Below, one piece after another: positions 1 to 9,021 of a stretch of DNA of 64,000 bases. Where the stretch lies: assembly GCA_963783245.1 (NCBI GenBank), contig CAWAMS010000001.1:595912-659911 (forward strand), written 5' to 3'. Both the position numbers and the translations under genes were made by a program. Each line of letters opens with the position of its first letter. Within the stretch, counting starts at the first letter, position 1. The notes under the pieces are model-generated. The model made no database searches. It worked only from the letters and a program-made list of their open reading frames with translations, and was not told where the DNA came from. Source of the stretch: Bog-473 sp963783245. GTDB lineage: Bacteria > Actinomycetota > Acidimicrobiia > Acidimicrobiales > RAAP-2.

Positions 1-194
1 GGGTCCATGGCGGCTATCTCCTCGGCGTTGAGGGGCTTGCCGAGGCGTCGGGCCAGTTCGGCCGGGGCCCAGAATGCCCGCTCCAGGGGAATCTGTTGGT
101 CGAGCACCATGCCGATGAGCAGTGCCAGAGGATCCTTGGTGAGGAGGGCGTCGGCCTCCTTGTCGCCGGACAAACGGATGGGTGATTTCGCCAT
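1..194 (-). CDS. HhH-GPD family base-excision repair protein (3' end outside window)
   Basis: Only the N-terminal 64 or so residues are present; the gene runs off the left edge. The start is the ATG whose complement is at 192-194, reading MAKSPIRLSGDKEADALL and continuing with DPLALLIGMVLDQQIPLERA. That beginning resembles small actinobacterial proteins annotated as HhH-GPD-type DNA glycosylases, which remove damaged bases. The helix-hairpin-helix and catalytic Asp would lie outside the window, so the family call rests on N-terminal resemblance only. It is divergent from the Rrf2-type regulator, with 72 nt between the two starts. Confidence 0.6.
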   Translation of the reverse strand, partial: MAKSPIRLSGDKEADALLTKDPLALLIGMVLDQQIPLERAFWAPAELARRLGKPLNAEEIAAMD

Positions 195-266
195 GGTGGA
201 ATCTTGGCACGCTCCCCGTGCCCGATGAGACGTGCCCTTGGGGCCCCGGCGGTGCAGAATCACGTT

Positions 267-719
267 ATGCACATCCCCGCCAAGGTGGACTATGGCATCC
301 GCGCCCTGCTCGCACTCACGGCGGCCGGCGCCCCGCAGACCGCCGAATACCTGGCCATGGAGCAGGGGCTTCCACCTCGGTTCCTCGGGGCGATCCTGGC
401 CGACCTGCGACGTGCGGGCATCGTCGCCAGCCAACGGGGAGCGGAGGGTGGGTACCGGCTGGCCCGTGATTCGAGTGAGATCACCATCGCCGATGTGATT
501 CGCGCCCTCGACGGACCCTTGGCCGAAGTGCGAGGGTATCGACCGGAGTTGACCAACTACGACGGGGCGGCCGAGAACCTCCAGCAGGTCTGGGTCGCAG
601 TCCGGGCCAGTCTGCGTTCGGTCCTCGAGAAGGTCTCCCTGGCCGACGTCATCGCGGGCACCTTGCCCGCACACGTGAAGAAGATGACAGCCGATCCCGA
701 CGCATGGGTGGCGCACTGA
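267..719 (+). CDS. Rrf2 family transcriptional regulator
   Basis: A 150-residue winged-helix protein. The N-terminus MHIPAKVDYGIRALLAL followed by a recognition helix (LPPRFLGAILADLRRAGIV) and wing (QRGAEGGYRLAR) is the classic Rrf2 fold; YRLAR corresponds to the conserved wing. I start at ATG 267 because Rrf2 proteins begin M-(K/R/H)-(I/L)-(P/S)-x-(K/R); upstream in-frame ATG 204 would add 21 untypical residues. A weak CAGAAT box at 255-260 lies 6 nt before this start. None of the three cysteines that bind FeS clusters in IscR/NsrR is visible, so this may be a non-FeS member with unknown signal. It converges on aceE. Confidence 0.8.
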   Translation: MHIPAKVDYGIRALLALTAAGAPQTAEYLAMEQGLPPRFLGAILADLRRAGIVASQRGAEGGYRLARDSSEITIADVIRALDGPLAEVRGYRPELTNYDGAAENLQQVWVAVRASLRSVLEKVSLADVIAGTLPAHVKKMTADPDAWVAH

Positions 720-811
720 CCCGTAGCCGGGTCACGTTGGCGGGTTACTCGTCGGGTCACGTTGCGGGGCCACGGCGTCGGCTGGCGCCCCGCCGCCGTC
801 CGCCGTGGGGT

Positions 812-3523
812 TCAGATGTCGAAGGGCGCCGAGCGGGCGGTGTCCACGCCGAGCTCGGTGATGGCTTTCTCGACCACCGACGCCTCGATCTTCCCGGCTC
901 GGGCCAGCTCGCTGAGCACGCTCAGGACCAGATACGGCGCGTCAACTTCGAAGTGCTCGCGCAGGGCGGCGCGTGCATCCGAGCGACCGAAGCCGTCGGT
1001 GCCGAGTGAGGTGTACGGGCGGTCGATGAACCGGGCCACCTGGTCGGGTACCGCGCGCATGTAGTCGGTGATGGCGACTACGGGATCGCCTCCCGAACCG
1101 AGCGTGGTTGTGACCAACGGCCGGCGCTGCTCATCGGAGGGATGAAGGCGATTCCAGCGCTCGACCTCGATCGCGTCGTGGCGCAGTTGGCTCCACGAGG
1201 TCACCGCCCAGGTGTCGGCCGATACCCCCCAGCCTGAGGCCAGGAGCTCCTGTGCTTCCTTGGCTACGCTCCACATGGGACCCGAGAAGCACAACGAGGC
1301 CCGCAGGTTCTTCTTGCCCTTGATCTCGGGAGCGGTCGAGAAGCGGTAGATGCCGTCGATGACCCCGCGGGCGATGGCCTCGCCGTCGTCGCCCTCGGGC
1401 AGGGCCGGCATGGGATAGGTCTCGTTGTAGAGCGTGAGGTACCAGAAGCGATCCTCGGGGTGCGGGCCCAAGATACGAGTGATCGCGTCGCGCATGATGA
1501 TGGCCACCTCGTAGGCGAACGAGGCGTCGTAGATCATTGCGGCCGGATTCACCGAAGCGAGCAGGGGCGAATGGCCGTCATCGTGCTGGAGCCCCTCACC
1601 TTGGAGCGTGGTGCGTCCCGCGGTGCAGCCCGCCAGGATGCCCCGCCCCCGGATGTCGCCCAGGGCCCACGTGAGATCGCCCACCCGCTGGAACCCGAAC
1701 ATCGAATAGAAGAGGAACACAGGGAGCATGGGGTAGCCCCAGGTGGCGTAAGCCGTCGACAGGGCCGTGAAGGCGGCCAGGGCTCCCGCTTCTGTTATCC
1801 CCTCTTGGAGGACCTGGCCCGAGGTGCTCTCGGCATAGTGGAGGGGCAGATCGGCGTCGACCGGCACGTAGTGCTGGCCCTCGGGGGCGTAGATCTTCGC
1901 CTCGGCGATGATCGACTCGAGACCGAAGGTCCGGGCCTCGTCCGAGACGATCGGTGCCACCTGTGCGCCGATGGCCGGGTCCCGTACGAGATTGCGCAGC
2001 AACCGGGCAAAGACCATGGTGGTCGAGACGGACTGGTTGCCCGAGCCGGATGCGAACTCCTCGAAAACCTTGGGGTCGGGGAGTGCCCCCCGGGCCGGGC
2101 GCACGACACGCACCGGCACCGGGCCGGCCAGGACGCGCCCTCTGGCCCGAAGGTATTCCATCGCGTCCGAGCCCTCGGGCGGGCGTATGTAGGGCGGGTC
2201 GCCCTCGAGGGCGGAGTCGGGGATGTCGTCGGTGAGGTAGAGGCGGTCCCGCAGGGTCATGAGCTGCGCCCGCGTCATCTTCTTGATCTGGTGGGTGGCG
2301 TTGCGCGACTCGATCTCGGGTCCGAGTGTCCATCCCTTGATGGTCTTGGCCAAGATCACTGTCGGGGCGCCACGCTGCTCGGTGGCGAGTTTGTAGGCCG
2401 CGTAGAGCTTCCGGTAGTCGTGACCGCCGCGCGGCAGCGAGACCAGTTCGTCGTCACTCAGGTCCTCGACGAGGCGTCGCAGGCGCGGGTCGGGCCCGAA
2501 GAAGTGCTCCCTGATGTAGGCGCCGGACTCGACCGCCAGTTTCTGGTACTCGCCGTCCAACGTCGTGTTCATCCGGTCGAGGAGGACACCGTCGACGTCG
2601 CGGGCGAGGAGCGCGTCCCAACGTGAGCCCCAGATGACCTTGATGACATTCCAGCCGGCCCCCCGGTAGACGGCCTCGAGCTCCTGGATGATCTTGCCGT
2701 TCCCCCGCACCGGACCGTCGAGGCGCTGCAGGTTGCAGTTGACGACGAAGATCAGGTTGTCGAGGTGCTCGCGTCCGGCGACGCCCAGGGCGCCGATGGA
2801 CTCGGGCTCGTCCATCTCGCCGTCGCCGACGAAGCACCAGACCCGACTGGCGCTCGTATCGACCAGACGGCGCAGATTGAGGTACCGGTTGATATGGGCC
2901 TGGTAGATGGCGTTGATGGGCCCCAATCCCATCGACACGGTCGGGAACTCCCAGAAATCGGGCATGGCCCGCGGATGGGGATAGCTCGGCAGCCCGTTTC
3001 CGCCCACCTCGTGCCGGAAGTTGTCGAGTTGGGCCTCGCTCAAGCGGCCCTCGAGGAATGCGCGGGCGTAGATACCCGGTGAGGCGTGACCCTGGATGAA
3101 GACCTGATCGCCGAAGCCACCGTCCGCCTTGCCCCGGAAGAAGTGGTTGAAGCCCACCTCGTAGAGCGCAGCCGAGCTGGCATAGGTCGAAAGGTGCCCG
3201 CCGATGCCCTCGGTGCGGGTGTTGGCCCGCACCACCATGGCCGCCGCGTTCCAGCGTATGTACGCCCGGATACGGCGCTCCTGGTACTCGTCGCCGGGAA
3301 ACCACGGTTCGGCGTCGGCCGGAATGGTGTTCACGTACGGCGTCGAGACCGCGGCGGGGAAGTCGACCTGTTTGGTCATCGCCCGCTCCAAAAGCTTCAT
3401 GAGCAGGTAGCGCGCCCGGGCCCGCCCCCGCACGTCGACGATGGCGTCGAACGAGTCCAACCATTCCTGCGTCTCGCCCGGATCCGTATCGGGCACCTGG
3501 TGACTGATCCCGTCGAACAGCAT
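812..3523 (-). CDS. aceE: Pyruvate dehydrogenase E1 component, homodimeric type
   Basis: The 903-residue thiamine-diphosphate enzyme decarboxylates pyruvate and reductively acetylates the lipoyl group of E2. Length and sequence match the homodimeric AceE of enterobacteria and actinobacteria rather than the alpha/beta E1. The N-terminus MLFDGISHQVPDTDPGETQEW is AceE-like; the ThDP signature GDGEMDEPES...NLIFVVNCNLQ (GDG-x(~25)-N) lies around residues 230-265, and the C-terminal transketolase domain holds LGTDGFGRSDAR. The start is supported by a TACCGT box 7 nt upstream. E3 (lpdA), E2 and the LipB-LipA protein follow within 6 kb on the other strand, so all parts of the complex and its lipoylation enzymes are local. 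Confidence 0.95.
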   Translation of the reverse strand: MLFDGISHQVPDTDPGETQEWLDSFDAIVDVRGRARARYLLMKLLERAMTKQVDFPAAVSTPYVNTIPADAEPWFPGDEYQERRIRAYIRWNAAAMVVRANTRTEGIGGHLSTYASSAALYEVGFNHFFRGKADGGFGDQVFIQGHASPGIYARAFLEGRLSEAQLDNFRHEVGGNGLPSYPHPRAMPDFWEFPTVSMGLGPINAIYQAHINRYLNLRRLVDTSASRVWCFVGDGEMDEPESIGALGVAGREHLDNLIFVVNCNLQRLDGPVRGNGKIIQELEAVYRGAGWNVIKVIWGSRWDALLARDVDGVLLDRMNTTLDGEYQKLAVESGAYIREHFFGPDPRLRRLVEDLSDDELVSLPRGGHDYRKLYAAYKLATEQRGAPTVILAKTIKGWTLGPEIESRNATHQIKKMTRAQLMTLRDRLYLTDDIPDSALEGDPPYIRPPEGSDAMEYLRARGRVLAGPVPVRVVRPARGALPDPKVFEEFASGSGNQSVSTTMVFARLLRNLVRDPAIGAQVAPIVSDEARTFGLESIIAEAKIYAPEGQHYVPVDADLPLHYAESTSGQVLQEGITEAGALAAFTALSTAYATWGYPMLPVFLFYSMFGFQRVGDLTWALGDIRGRGILAGCTAGRTTLQGEGLQHDDGHSPLLASVNPAAMIYDASFAYEVAIIMRDAITRILGPHPEDRFWYLTLYNETYPMPALPEGDDGEAIARGVIDGIYRFSTAPEIKGKKNLRASLCFSGPMWSVAKEAQELLASGWGVSADTWAVTSWSQLRHDAIEVERWNRLHPSDEQRRPLVTTTLGSGGDPVVAITDYMRAVPDQVARFIDRPYTSLGTDGFGRSDARAALREHFEVDAPYLVLSVLSELARAGKIEASVVEKAITELGVDTARSAPFDI

Positions 3524-3530
3524 GTACCTA

Positions 3531-3536
3531 ACGGTA
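3531..3536 (-). promoter_or_regulatory. Putative -10 box of aceE (leaderless)
   Basis: On the minus strand TACCGT stands 7 nt before the aceE ATG, which places the transcription start at or next to the start codon. The 66-bp divergent gap to rnhA must hold both promoters. No convincing -35 was identified. Confidence 0.45.
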
Positions 3537-3589
3537 CCGGCCGTGCGTAGGGTCCCGTGACCGTGCGCGGCGGGTGTTACACATAAGGA

Positions 3590-4063
3590 ATGGACACCCC
3601 CACCACGTCAGTGACCGTGTACACCGACGGAGCCTGCCGGGGAAATCCCGGGCCCGGCGGCTGGGCCTGGGCCGTCCCGGGCGGTCACTATGCCAGCGGC
3701 GCGGATCCGGCCACCACCAACCAGCGCATGGAGATCATGGCGGCACTCGAGGCGTTGCGCTACTGGACGGCACAACCGGCCTCGGAGATCGAAGTGGTGA
3801 GCGATTCGACGTATGTCGTGAACTGCTTCAAGGATCGCTGGTGGCAGGGCTGGCAGCGGAGGAATTGGCTGAACTCGCAAAAGAAGCCGGTGGCCAACCG
3901 CGATCTTTGGGAGCCCCTCATCGAGTTGGCGGTGGCCTCTGAGGCGAGAGTCAACTGGCGCTGGGTGAAGGGCCATTCGGGCGATCGCTGGAACGACCGG
4001 GTCGATGAGCTCGCGACCGCGGCGGCGGCCCGGGGACGGGGGGAGAGCGATCTGGGGATGTAG
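3590..4063 (+). CDS. rnhA: Ribonuclease HI
   Basis: A 157-residue RNase H that cleaves the RNA strand of RNA:DNA hybrids. The catalytic acids are visible: Asp13 in VYTDGACRGNPGPGGW, Glu48 in RMEIMAALEAL, Asp72 in SDSTYV and Asp139 in RVDELA, with His129 in VKGHSG. The basic protrusion/handle helix typical of E. coli RNase HI is retained around residues 80-100 (WWQGWQRRNW). The start ATG at 3590 is preceded by AAGGA. Divergent from aceE with a 66-bp gap. Confidence 0.94.
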   Translation: MDTPTTSVTVYTDGACRGNPGPGGWAWAVPGGHYASGADPATTNQRMEIMAALEALRYWTAQPASEIEVVSDSTYVVNCFKDRWWQGWQRRNWLNSQKKPVANRDLWEPLIELAVASEARVNWRWVKGHSGDRWNDRVDELATAAAARGRGESDLGM

Positions 4064-4389
4064 CGGGCCGGCGTCGGGCGTCCGGCGCGCGGTCGCCGGC
4101 GTCAGGCGTGCCCGGGCAGAGGGAGGCGTGCGGGGGCACTTCAGCGGCATGTAGCGCTGAGCATGATGCAACTCGTGGCATCCGCATCCGCATCCGCATC
4201 CGCATCCGCATCCGCATCCGCATCCGAGGGCGAGTGCGTTGCGTGTCGCGACCCCGGAGTTGTCGAGGAGCCTGAACGGTAGGCTGGGAGCAGCACCGAC
4301 GAGGTGTGAATTCGCAGGCGTGACGGCGCGCACGGGGCAGTTCGGGGAGGGACCGGCCGCGCGGTAGATGGAAGGAAGAAGGGACGACG
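4064..4389 (+). other. Intergenic region between rnhA and lpdA
   Basis: No credible gene lies in these 326 bp. The region carries the (GCATCC)8 tract at 4178-4225 and, closer to lpdA, a possible actinobacterial -10 hexamer TAGGCT at 4280-4285. A GGAAGG/GAAGGGA purine stretch before ATG 4390 is the likely ribosome-binding site, so lpdA probably has an untranslated leader of about 100 nt. The minus-strand ORFs reading Met-Arg repeats through the tract are low-complexity artefacts. Confidence 0.6.
4178..4225 (+). repeat. Hexanucleotide microsatellite (GCATCC)8
   Basis: Eight perfect GCATCC units (48 bp) lie in the upstream region of lpdA. This kind of tract can gain or lose units by slippage; being intergenic it could alter the spacing of upstream elements. 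It has the same length and unit count as the in-gene tract at 9384-9431. Confidence 0.9.
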
Positions 4390-5805
4390 ATGGCAACAGA
4401 GGACGAGTTCGACATCGTCGTGATCGGAGGCGGGCCTGGAGGGTACGCAACCGCGCTCTACGGCGCGGCCGCGGGAATGTCGGTCGCGATCGTGGAGCGC
4501 GACAAGGTAGGGGGTACCTGCCTCCACCGTGGTTGTGTGCCGGCCAAGGAGTTCCTCGAGACTGCGGCCGTCTACCGGACCGTCAGCTCGGCCGGGAACT
4601 TCGGTGTAAACGTGGCGCAACCCACGCTTGAGTTCTCGGTGAGCCAGGACCGGAAGAACGGTGTGGTCGACAAGCTCTTCAAGGGCCTCAGCGGGCTGCT
4701 GAAGGGCCGCAAGGTGACGATCTTCTCGGGCACAGGCGCGCTCGAAGCCGATCGCCGGGTGCGGGTCATCGACGGTGAGGATGCGGGTCGGGAACTGATC
4801 GGGCGCAACGTCGTTCTTGCTGCGGGCTCGGTGCCGCGGTCCCTTCCGGGACTCGAGATCGATCAACGCTGGATCATGAGCTCCGACGAATTCTTGGACC
4901 TCAAGGAGATCCCATCCCGGGTCGCCGTCATCGGAGGGGGTGCAATCGGGTGTGAGTTCGCATCACTGTTGTCCGACCTGGGCGCCAAGGTCACCGTGCT
5001 CGAGGCACTCGACTCCATCCTCACCGGGTGCGACGAGGACATCGTCCGGCTGATTGCCCGCTCCTTCAAGAAGCGCGGTATAGACGTTGTCACAGGGGTC
5101 CAGGTGCAGGGGCACACGCCGAAGAAGGACGGAAGTTGCACGACCGTCACCGCGGGTGATTTGGCCCTCGACGTCGACGCCATCGTCGTTTCGGTCGGAC
5201 GCCGGCCCCGAACCGAGGGCCTGGTGTCGCCCGGGGTCGCGGTGGAGATCAACGACCGGGGATTCGTCGTGGCCGACGAGTTCCAGCGCACCGCCGTACC
5301 GGGGGTATGGGCCGTCGGCGACGTCGTGGCCGGCACGCCGCAGTTGGCGCACGTCGGCTTCGCGGAAGCCATCGTGGCGGTCAAGACCATGCTCGGCGAA
5401 ACAGTGGTGCCGGTCGACTACGGGCGGGTGCCGTGGGCGATCTACTGTCACCCCGAGGTGGCCTTCTGTGGGATGACCGAGGCGCAAGCCAAGGCCAAGG
5501 GCATCTCCGTGGTCACCAAGAAGGACCCGTTCGGCGGCAACAGCCGGGCGCAGATCATCGGTGAGACCGAGGGCGTGGTCAAGATCGTCGCCGAACAGCG
5601 ACCCGATGGGTCGGCGGGTCGGATCCTGGGCGTCCACATGGCCGGGCCCTGGGTCACCGAGCAGCTCGGCGCCGGCTACTTAGCCGTCAACTGGGAGGCC
5701 CTACCCGAAGAAGTGGCGTACTTCATTCAGCCGCATCCCTCGCTGTCCGAATCATTCGGCGAGACGATGCTGGCGTTGACCGGAAGGGGAATGCACATTG
5801 GCTGA
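4390..5805 (+). CDS. lpdA: Dihydrolipoyl dehydrogenase (E3)
   Basis: A 471-residue FAD/NAD flavoprotein that reoxidises dihydrolipoyl groups of 2-oxoacid dehydrogenase complexes. It shows the FAD-binding VVIGGGPGGYATA (residues 10-22), the redox disulfide Cys44/Cys49 in GGTCLHRGCVPAK, an NAD-binding GGGAIGCEFASLL, and the C-terminal HPSLSESFGE, which supplies the catalytic His-Glu pair from the partner subunit. Length is normal. Its stop overlaps the E2 start (TTG 5798) by 8 nt, giving tight translational coupling with E2 and lipBA downstream. Confidence 0.95.
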   Translation: MATEDEFDIVVIGGGPGGYATALYGAAAGMSVAIVERDKVGGTCLHRGCVPAKEFLETAAVYRTVSSAGNFGVNVAQPTLEFSVSQDRKNGVVDKLFKGLSGLLKGRKVTIFSGTGALEADRRVRVIDGEDAGRELIGRNVVLAAGSVPRSLPGLEIDQRWIMSSDEFLDLKEIPSRVAVIGGGAIGCEFASLLSDLGAKVTVLEALDSILTGCDEDIVRLIARSFKKRGIDVVTGVQVQGHTPKKDGSCTTVTAGDLALDVDAIVVSVGRRPRTEGLVSPGVAVEINDRGFVVADEFQRTAVPGVWAVGDVVAGTPQLAHVGFAEAIVAVKTMLGETVVPVDYGRVPWAIYCHPEVAFCGMTEAQAKAKGISVVTKKDPFGGNSRAQIIGETEGVVKIVAEQRPDGSAGRILGVHMAGPWVTEQLGAGYLAVNWEALPEEVAYFIQPHPSLSESFGETMLALTGRGMHIG

Positions 5806-7318
5806 TGTCACGATGCCGCAGTTGGGCGAGACTGTGACCGAGGGCACCGTCACACGCTGGATGAAGGCCATCGGCGACACGGTTGCCCGCGACGAGCCTC
5901 TCTTCGAGGTCTCCACGGACAAGGTGGACTCCGAGGTGCCCTCCCCGGCCGCCGGAGTTTTGACCGAGATCCTCGTCCCCGAAGGCGAGACGGTCGAAGT
6001 CGGTGTCCGACTCGCCGTCATCGGCGATGACTCTGCAGCAACTGCACCCGCAGATACTGCTCCGGCCGCTCCGGCGGCGGCTGCTCCGGCCGCTCCGGCG
6101 GCGGCTGCTCCACCCGCAGCTCCGGCGGCGGCTGCTCCACCCCCAGCAGCTCCACCCCCAGCACCACCACCCCCACCCAGCCCGGCACCGGCGACGGCCG
6201 CCCCCGTTTCGGAGGAGCCTCCGGCCCCTTCTCCCACGCCAGCGCCGGCACCGCCTGCTTCTCCAGCCGCTGCATCGAGCAGCGATGGAGCGGACCCGCT
6301 GGTCCTCTCTCCAGTGGTGCGGAAGCTATTGGCGGACAACGCGATCAATCCCTCGGAGGTGACCGGCACCGGCGTGGGCGGTCGGATCACGCGAGAAGAC
6401 GTTCTCAAGGTGGTCGACGCCCAGCGGTCGGCCTCTCAATCGGGTCCAGCTCCAGCGCCAGCTCCAGCACCAGCTCTCGCCTCGAGCCCGGCTCCGGCTA
6501 CGGCCGGCGCTCCTGCATCGGCGCCAGTGGCGCCCTCGGCCGCTCCAGCCGCTCCAGCCGCCGCGCTACAGGCGTCATCCGCGCCGGCTGAGACGTTCCG
6601 CCGCGACGAGGACCAGATTGTGCCTTTCTCGAACATGCGTCGTCGCACGGCTGAGCACATGGTGCGCTCAAAGGCGACGTCGCCGCATGCCTTCATTGCC
6701 TACGAAGTCGATTTCGAGAACGTGGAGCGGGTCCGCAAGCAATGGGGAGCCCGTTTCAAAGAAGAAGAAGGCTTCTCGCTCACCTATCTTCCGTTCATCG
6801 CTCGCGCCACCGTGGAGGCGTTGCGCGACTTCCCTCAGTTGAATGCCTCGGTTGTCGACCAGTCCCTCATCGTGCATTCGCAGATCAACCTCGGGATCGC
6901 AGTGGACCTGTCGAACCAAGGCCTGATCGTTCCCGTTATCCATCAGGCCGAGGAAGTGACCCTGCGTGGGGTGGCCCGCCGCATCCGTGACTTGGCGGAC
7001 CGAGCCCGGAACCGCAAGCTGAACGCTGACGACATCGCCGGCGGAACATTCTCCATCACCAACGACGGCCCTTTCGGGACCTATTTCACGGTGCCGATCA
7101 TCAACCAGCCCCAGGTGGCGATTCTGGCAACCGACGGTATCGCACGCCGTCCGGTCGTGGTCACGCATGGTGATGGATCAGAGTCCATCGCCATCCACTC
7201 GACAGGAATTCTCGGCGTGAGCTGGGACCATCGGGCCGTTGACGGTGCGTACGTCTCGTCCTTCTTGGCCCGGGTGTCGGATCTGCTCGTTGGTCGCAAC
7301 TGGTCCGACGAGCTCTAG
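5798..7318 (+). CDS. dlaT: Dihydrolipoamide acyltransferase (E2) of a 2-oxoacid dehydrogenase complex
   Basis: A 506-residue E2 with one lipoyl domain (residues 1-75; lipoylated Lys42 in STDKVDSEVPSP), an Ala/Pro-rich linker (~85-165), a peripheral-subunit-binding domain (~168-208, LSPVVRKLLADNAINP), a second Ala/Pro linker and a C-terminal acyltransferase domain with HRAVDGAY (HxxxDG) near the end. The start is TTG at 5798 inside the lpdA stop, giving MADVTMPQLGETVTEG, typical of SucB/DlaT-type E2. Both linkers are built from short repeats of GCTCC/GGC-type units. Whether it serves pyruvate or 2-oxoglutarate dehydrogenase cannot be settled from sequence; nearby aceE favours pyruvate, possibly both. 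Confidence 0.92.
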   Translation: MADVTMPQLGETVTEGTVTRWMKAIGDTVARDEPLFEVSTDKVDSEVPSPAAGVLTEILVPEGETVEVGVRLAVIGDDSAATAPADTAPAAPAAAAPAAPAAAAPPAAPAAAAPPPAAPPPAPPPPPSPAPATAAPVSEEPPAPSPTPAPAPPASPAAASSSDGADPLVLSPVVRKLLADNAINPSEVTGTGVGGRITREDVLKVVDAQRSASQSGPAPAPAPAPALASSPAPATAGAPASAPVAPSAAPAAPAAALQASSAPAETFRRDEDQIVPFSNMRRRTAEHMVRSKATSPHAFIAYEVDFENVERVRKQWGARFKEEEGFSLTYLPFIARATVEALRDFPQLNASVVDQSLIVHSQINLGIAVDLSNQGLIVPVIHQAEEVTLRGVARRIRDLADRARNRKLNADDIAGGTFSITNDGPFGTYFTVPIINQPQVAILATDGIARRPVVVTHGDGSESIAIHSTGILGVSWDHRAVDGAYVSSFLARVSDLLVGRNWSDEL

Positions 7319-7328
7319 GCCGGCGGCC

Positions 7329-8996
7329 GTGCTCCGCATCCGGAACCTGGGAACCGTTCCATATCATGAGGCATTCGCGTTGCAACACGCGCTGGCTCAC
7401 GGCTCCGACGACGACTATCTACTGGTGCTGCAGCATCCACATGTTTTCACCCTGGGTGCGCATGCTGATCCCTCCCACATACTGACCAATCCCGAATCGG
7501 TGGGTGCCGCCTTGGAGAAGACGGACAGGGGTGGGGACGTGACGTATCACGGGCCCGGGCAACTCGTGGCCTATCCGATCGTTTCGGTACCCGATGCGTT
7601 GTCGTCGGGTACCGCGCATGTGCATCGGCTCGAACAGGTTGTCATCTCCACGCTGACTGACATCGGATTGTCGGGAGCGACATGCGTCGAGCGGTATCCC
7701 GGCGTATGGATCGACGCCGACGGTCCTGCTCCGAAGAAGATCGCAGCCATCGGGGTCCGCACTGTACGCGGCCACTCTGGCGCCCGACGCACGCTGCATG
7801 GCGTGGCGCTCAACGTCGAGTGTGATCTCTCCATGTTCGCTCACATCGTCCCGTGCGGGATCTCCGACCGGGCGGTGACCTCCCTGCGGGCAGAGGGTGT
7901 CGATGTGCCGATGGCCTCCGTGGTCGAGGCCTTCATCGCCCGCGCCATTGAAGCTTTCGGCTCCGGCGCGGTCGACCGCCAAGATGTCGTCACCGGCGCC
8001 GCGGGGTCTCCCGGTGGCAGCACCGTAGACATCGAACGGCCGCTCCTGCGCCGCCTGCGTCAGGCCGGGGTGGCGCCCGAGTCGGGGTTGGAGATCTCCC
8101 AGCGCAAGCCGGAGTGGTTGCGTGTGCCTGTGCGCATGGGCAAGGAGTACCTCTCGCTGGGCAAGACGGTGCACGATCTCGGATTGGCCACCGTTTGCGA
8201 AGAAGCGGGTTGTCCCAACATCTATGAATGCTGGTCGCAGGGGACGGCGACCTTCATGATTAACGGAGAGCGTTGCACCCGTGCGTGCGGATTCTGCCAG
8301 GTCGACACGAGACATCCTCTGGCGCTCTCTCCCGACGAGCCGGATCGGGTGGCACGAGCTGTCGAACGCATGGGGTTGGGGCACGCTGTCGTGACCTGCG
8401 TTGCCCGTGACGACCTGCACGACGGGGGAGCCGGGGCTATGGCACAAACCATAAGGGCGATACGAGATCGTGCACCAGCGACGAACGTCGAGGTACTGAT
8501 TTCAGATTGTCGGGGCGACACAGAATCGCTCGACACGATCTATGCGGCCCGGCCGGATGTGCTCAATCACAACATCGAGACCGTCGCCCGGTTGCAGCGG
8601 GCCGTGCGACCCTCGGCCGGCTACGCCCGCAGCCTGGCTGTACTGGCCCGGGCCGGCGCCTCTGGGCTGGTCACCAAATCGGGGCTCATGGTCGGGCTTG
8701 GTGAGCACGAAGATGAGGTCGTCGCCACCATGGGAGACCTTCGGGCCGTAGGTGTTTCGATCATCACGATAGGCCAGTACCTTCGGCCGAGCAGCGCACA
8801 TCTCCCCGTGGCGAGGTACTGGTCACCGGACGAATTCGAACGCCTCAAGAGGTTCGGGTCCGAGCTGGGCGTGCCCCATGTGGAAGCGTCGCCACTCACA
8901 CGTTCGAGTTACCACGCCCGCGACGCCGCTGCGGCGGCGAACGGAAGTGCACACAGCAACGGGAGTGCACACAGGCAGCCGGTCCGACTCACATAG
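7329..8996 (+). CDS. lipB-lipA: Fused octanoyltransferase (LipB) - lipoyl synthase (LipA)
   Basis: One uninterrupted 555-residue frame carries both steps of lipoate assembly. Residues ~1-220 are LipB: RGGDVTYHGPGQLVAYPI, the conserved Lys in APKKIAAIGVR and the acyl-carrying Cys176 in HIVPCGISDRAV. Residues ~240-545 are LipA, a radical-SAM enzyme: auxiliary-cluster cysteines 290/295/301 (CEEAGCPNIYEC), the CX3CX2C radical-SAM motif at 316/320/323 (CTRACGFC), and the terminal RSSYHA whose Ser ligates the auxiliary cluster. I start at GTG 7329, just after the E2 stop; the frame is open further back to 7239 but that part overlaps E2. A short poorly conserved linker (residues ~220-240) joins the domains. 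LipB octanoylates E2 Lys42 and LipA inserts sulfur. Confidence 0.93.
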   Translation: MLRIRNLGTVPYHEAFALQHALAHGSDDDYLLVLQHPHVFTLGAHADPSHILTNPESVGAALEKTDRGGDVTYHGPGQLVAYPIVSVPDALSSGTAHVHRLEQVVISTLTDIGLSGATCVERYPGVWIDADGPAPKKIAAIGVRTVRGHSGARRTLHGVALNVECDLSMFAHIVPCGISDRAVTSLRAEGVDVPMASVVEAFIARAIEAFGSGAVDRQDVVTGAAGSPGGSTVDIERPLLRRLRQAGVAPESGLEISQRKPEWLRVPVRMGKEYLSLGKTVHDLGLATVCEEAGCPNIYECWSQGTATFMINGERCTRACGFCQVDTRHPLALSPDEPDRVARAVERMGLGHAVVTCVARDDLHDGGAGAMAQTIRAIRDRAPATNVEVLISDCRGDTESLDTIYAARPDVLNHNIETVARLQRAVRPSAGYARSLAVLARAGASGLVTKSGLMVGLGEHEDEVVATMGDLRAVGVSIITIGQYLRPSSAHLPVARYWSPDEFERLKRFGSELGVPHVEASPLTRSSYHARDAAAAANGSAHSNGSAHRQPVRLT

Positions 8997-9021
8997 TGCC
9001 ACGGGCAAGCAAGCCCGATGG

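Noticed and set aside
3951..4415. Minus-strand ORFs with a Met-Arg or Asp-Ala repeat through the GCATCC tract
   Set aside because: The protein repeat is just the microsatellite; flanks are low complexity, overlap rnhA and the lpdA start, and match no family.
7239..7328. Extended N-terminus of the LipB-LipA protein
   Set aside because: These 30 codons overlap the end of the E2 gene and are not LipB-like; the LipB fold begins at GTG 7329.
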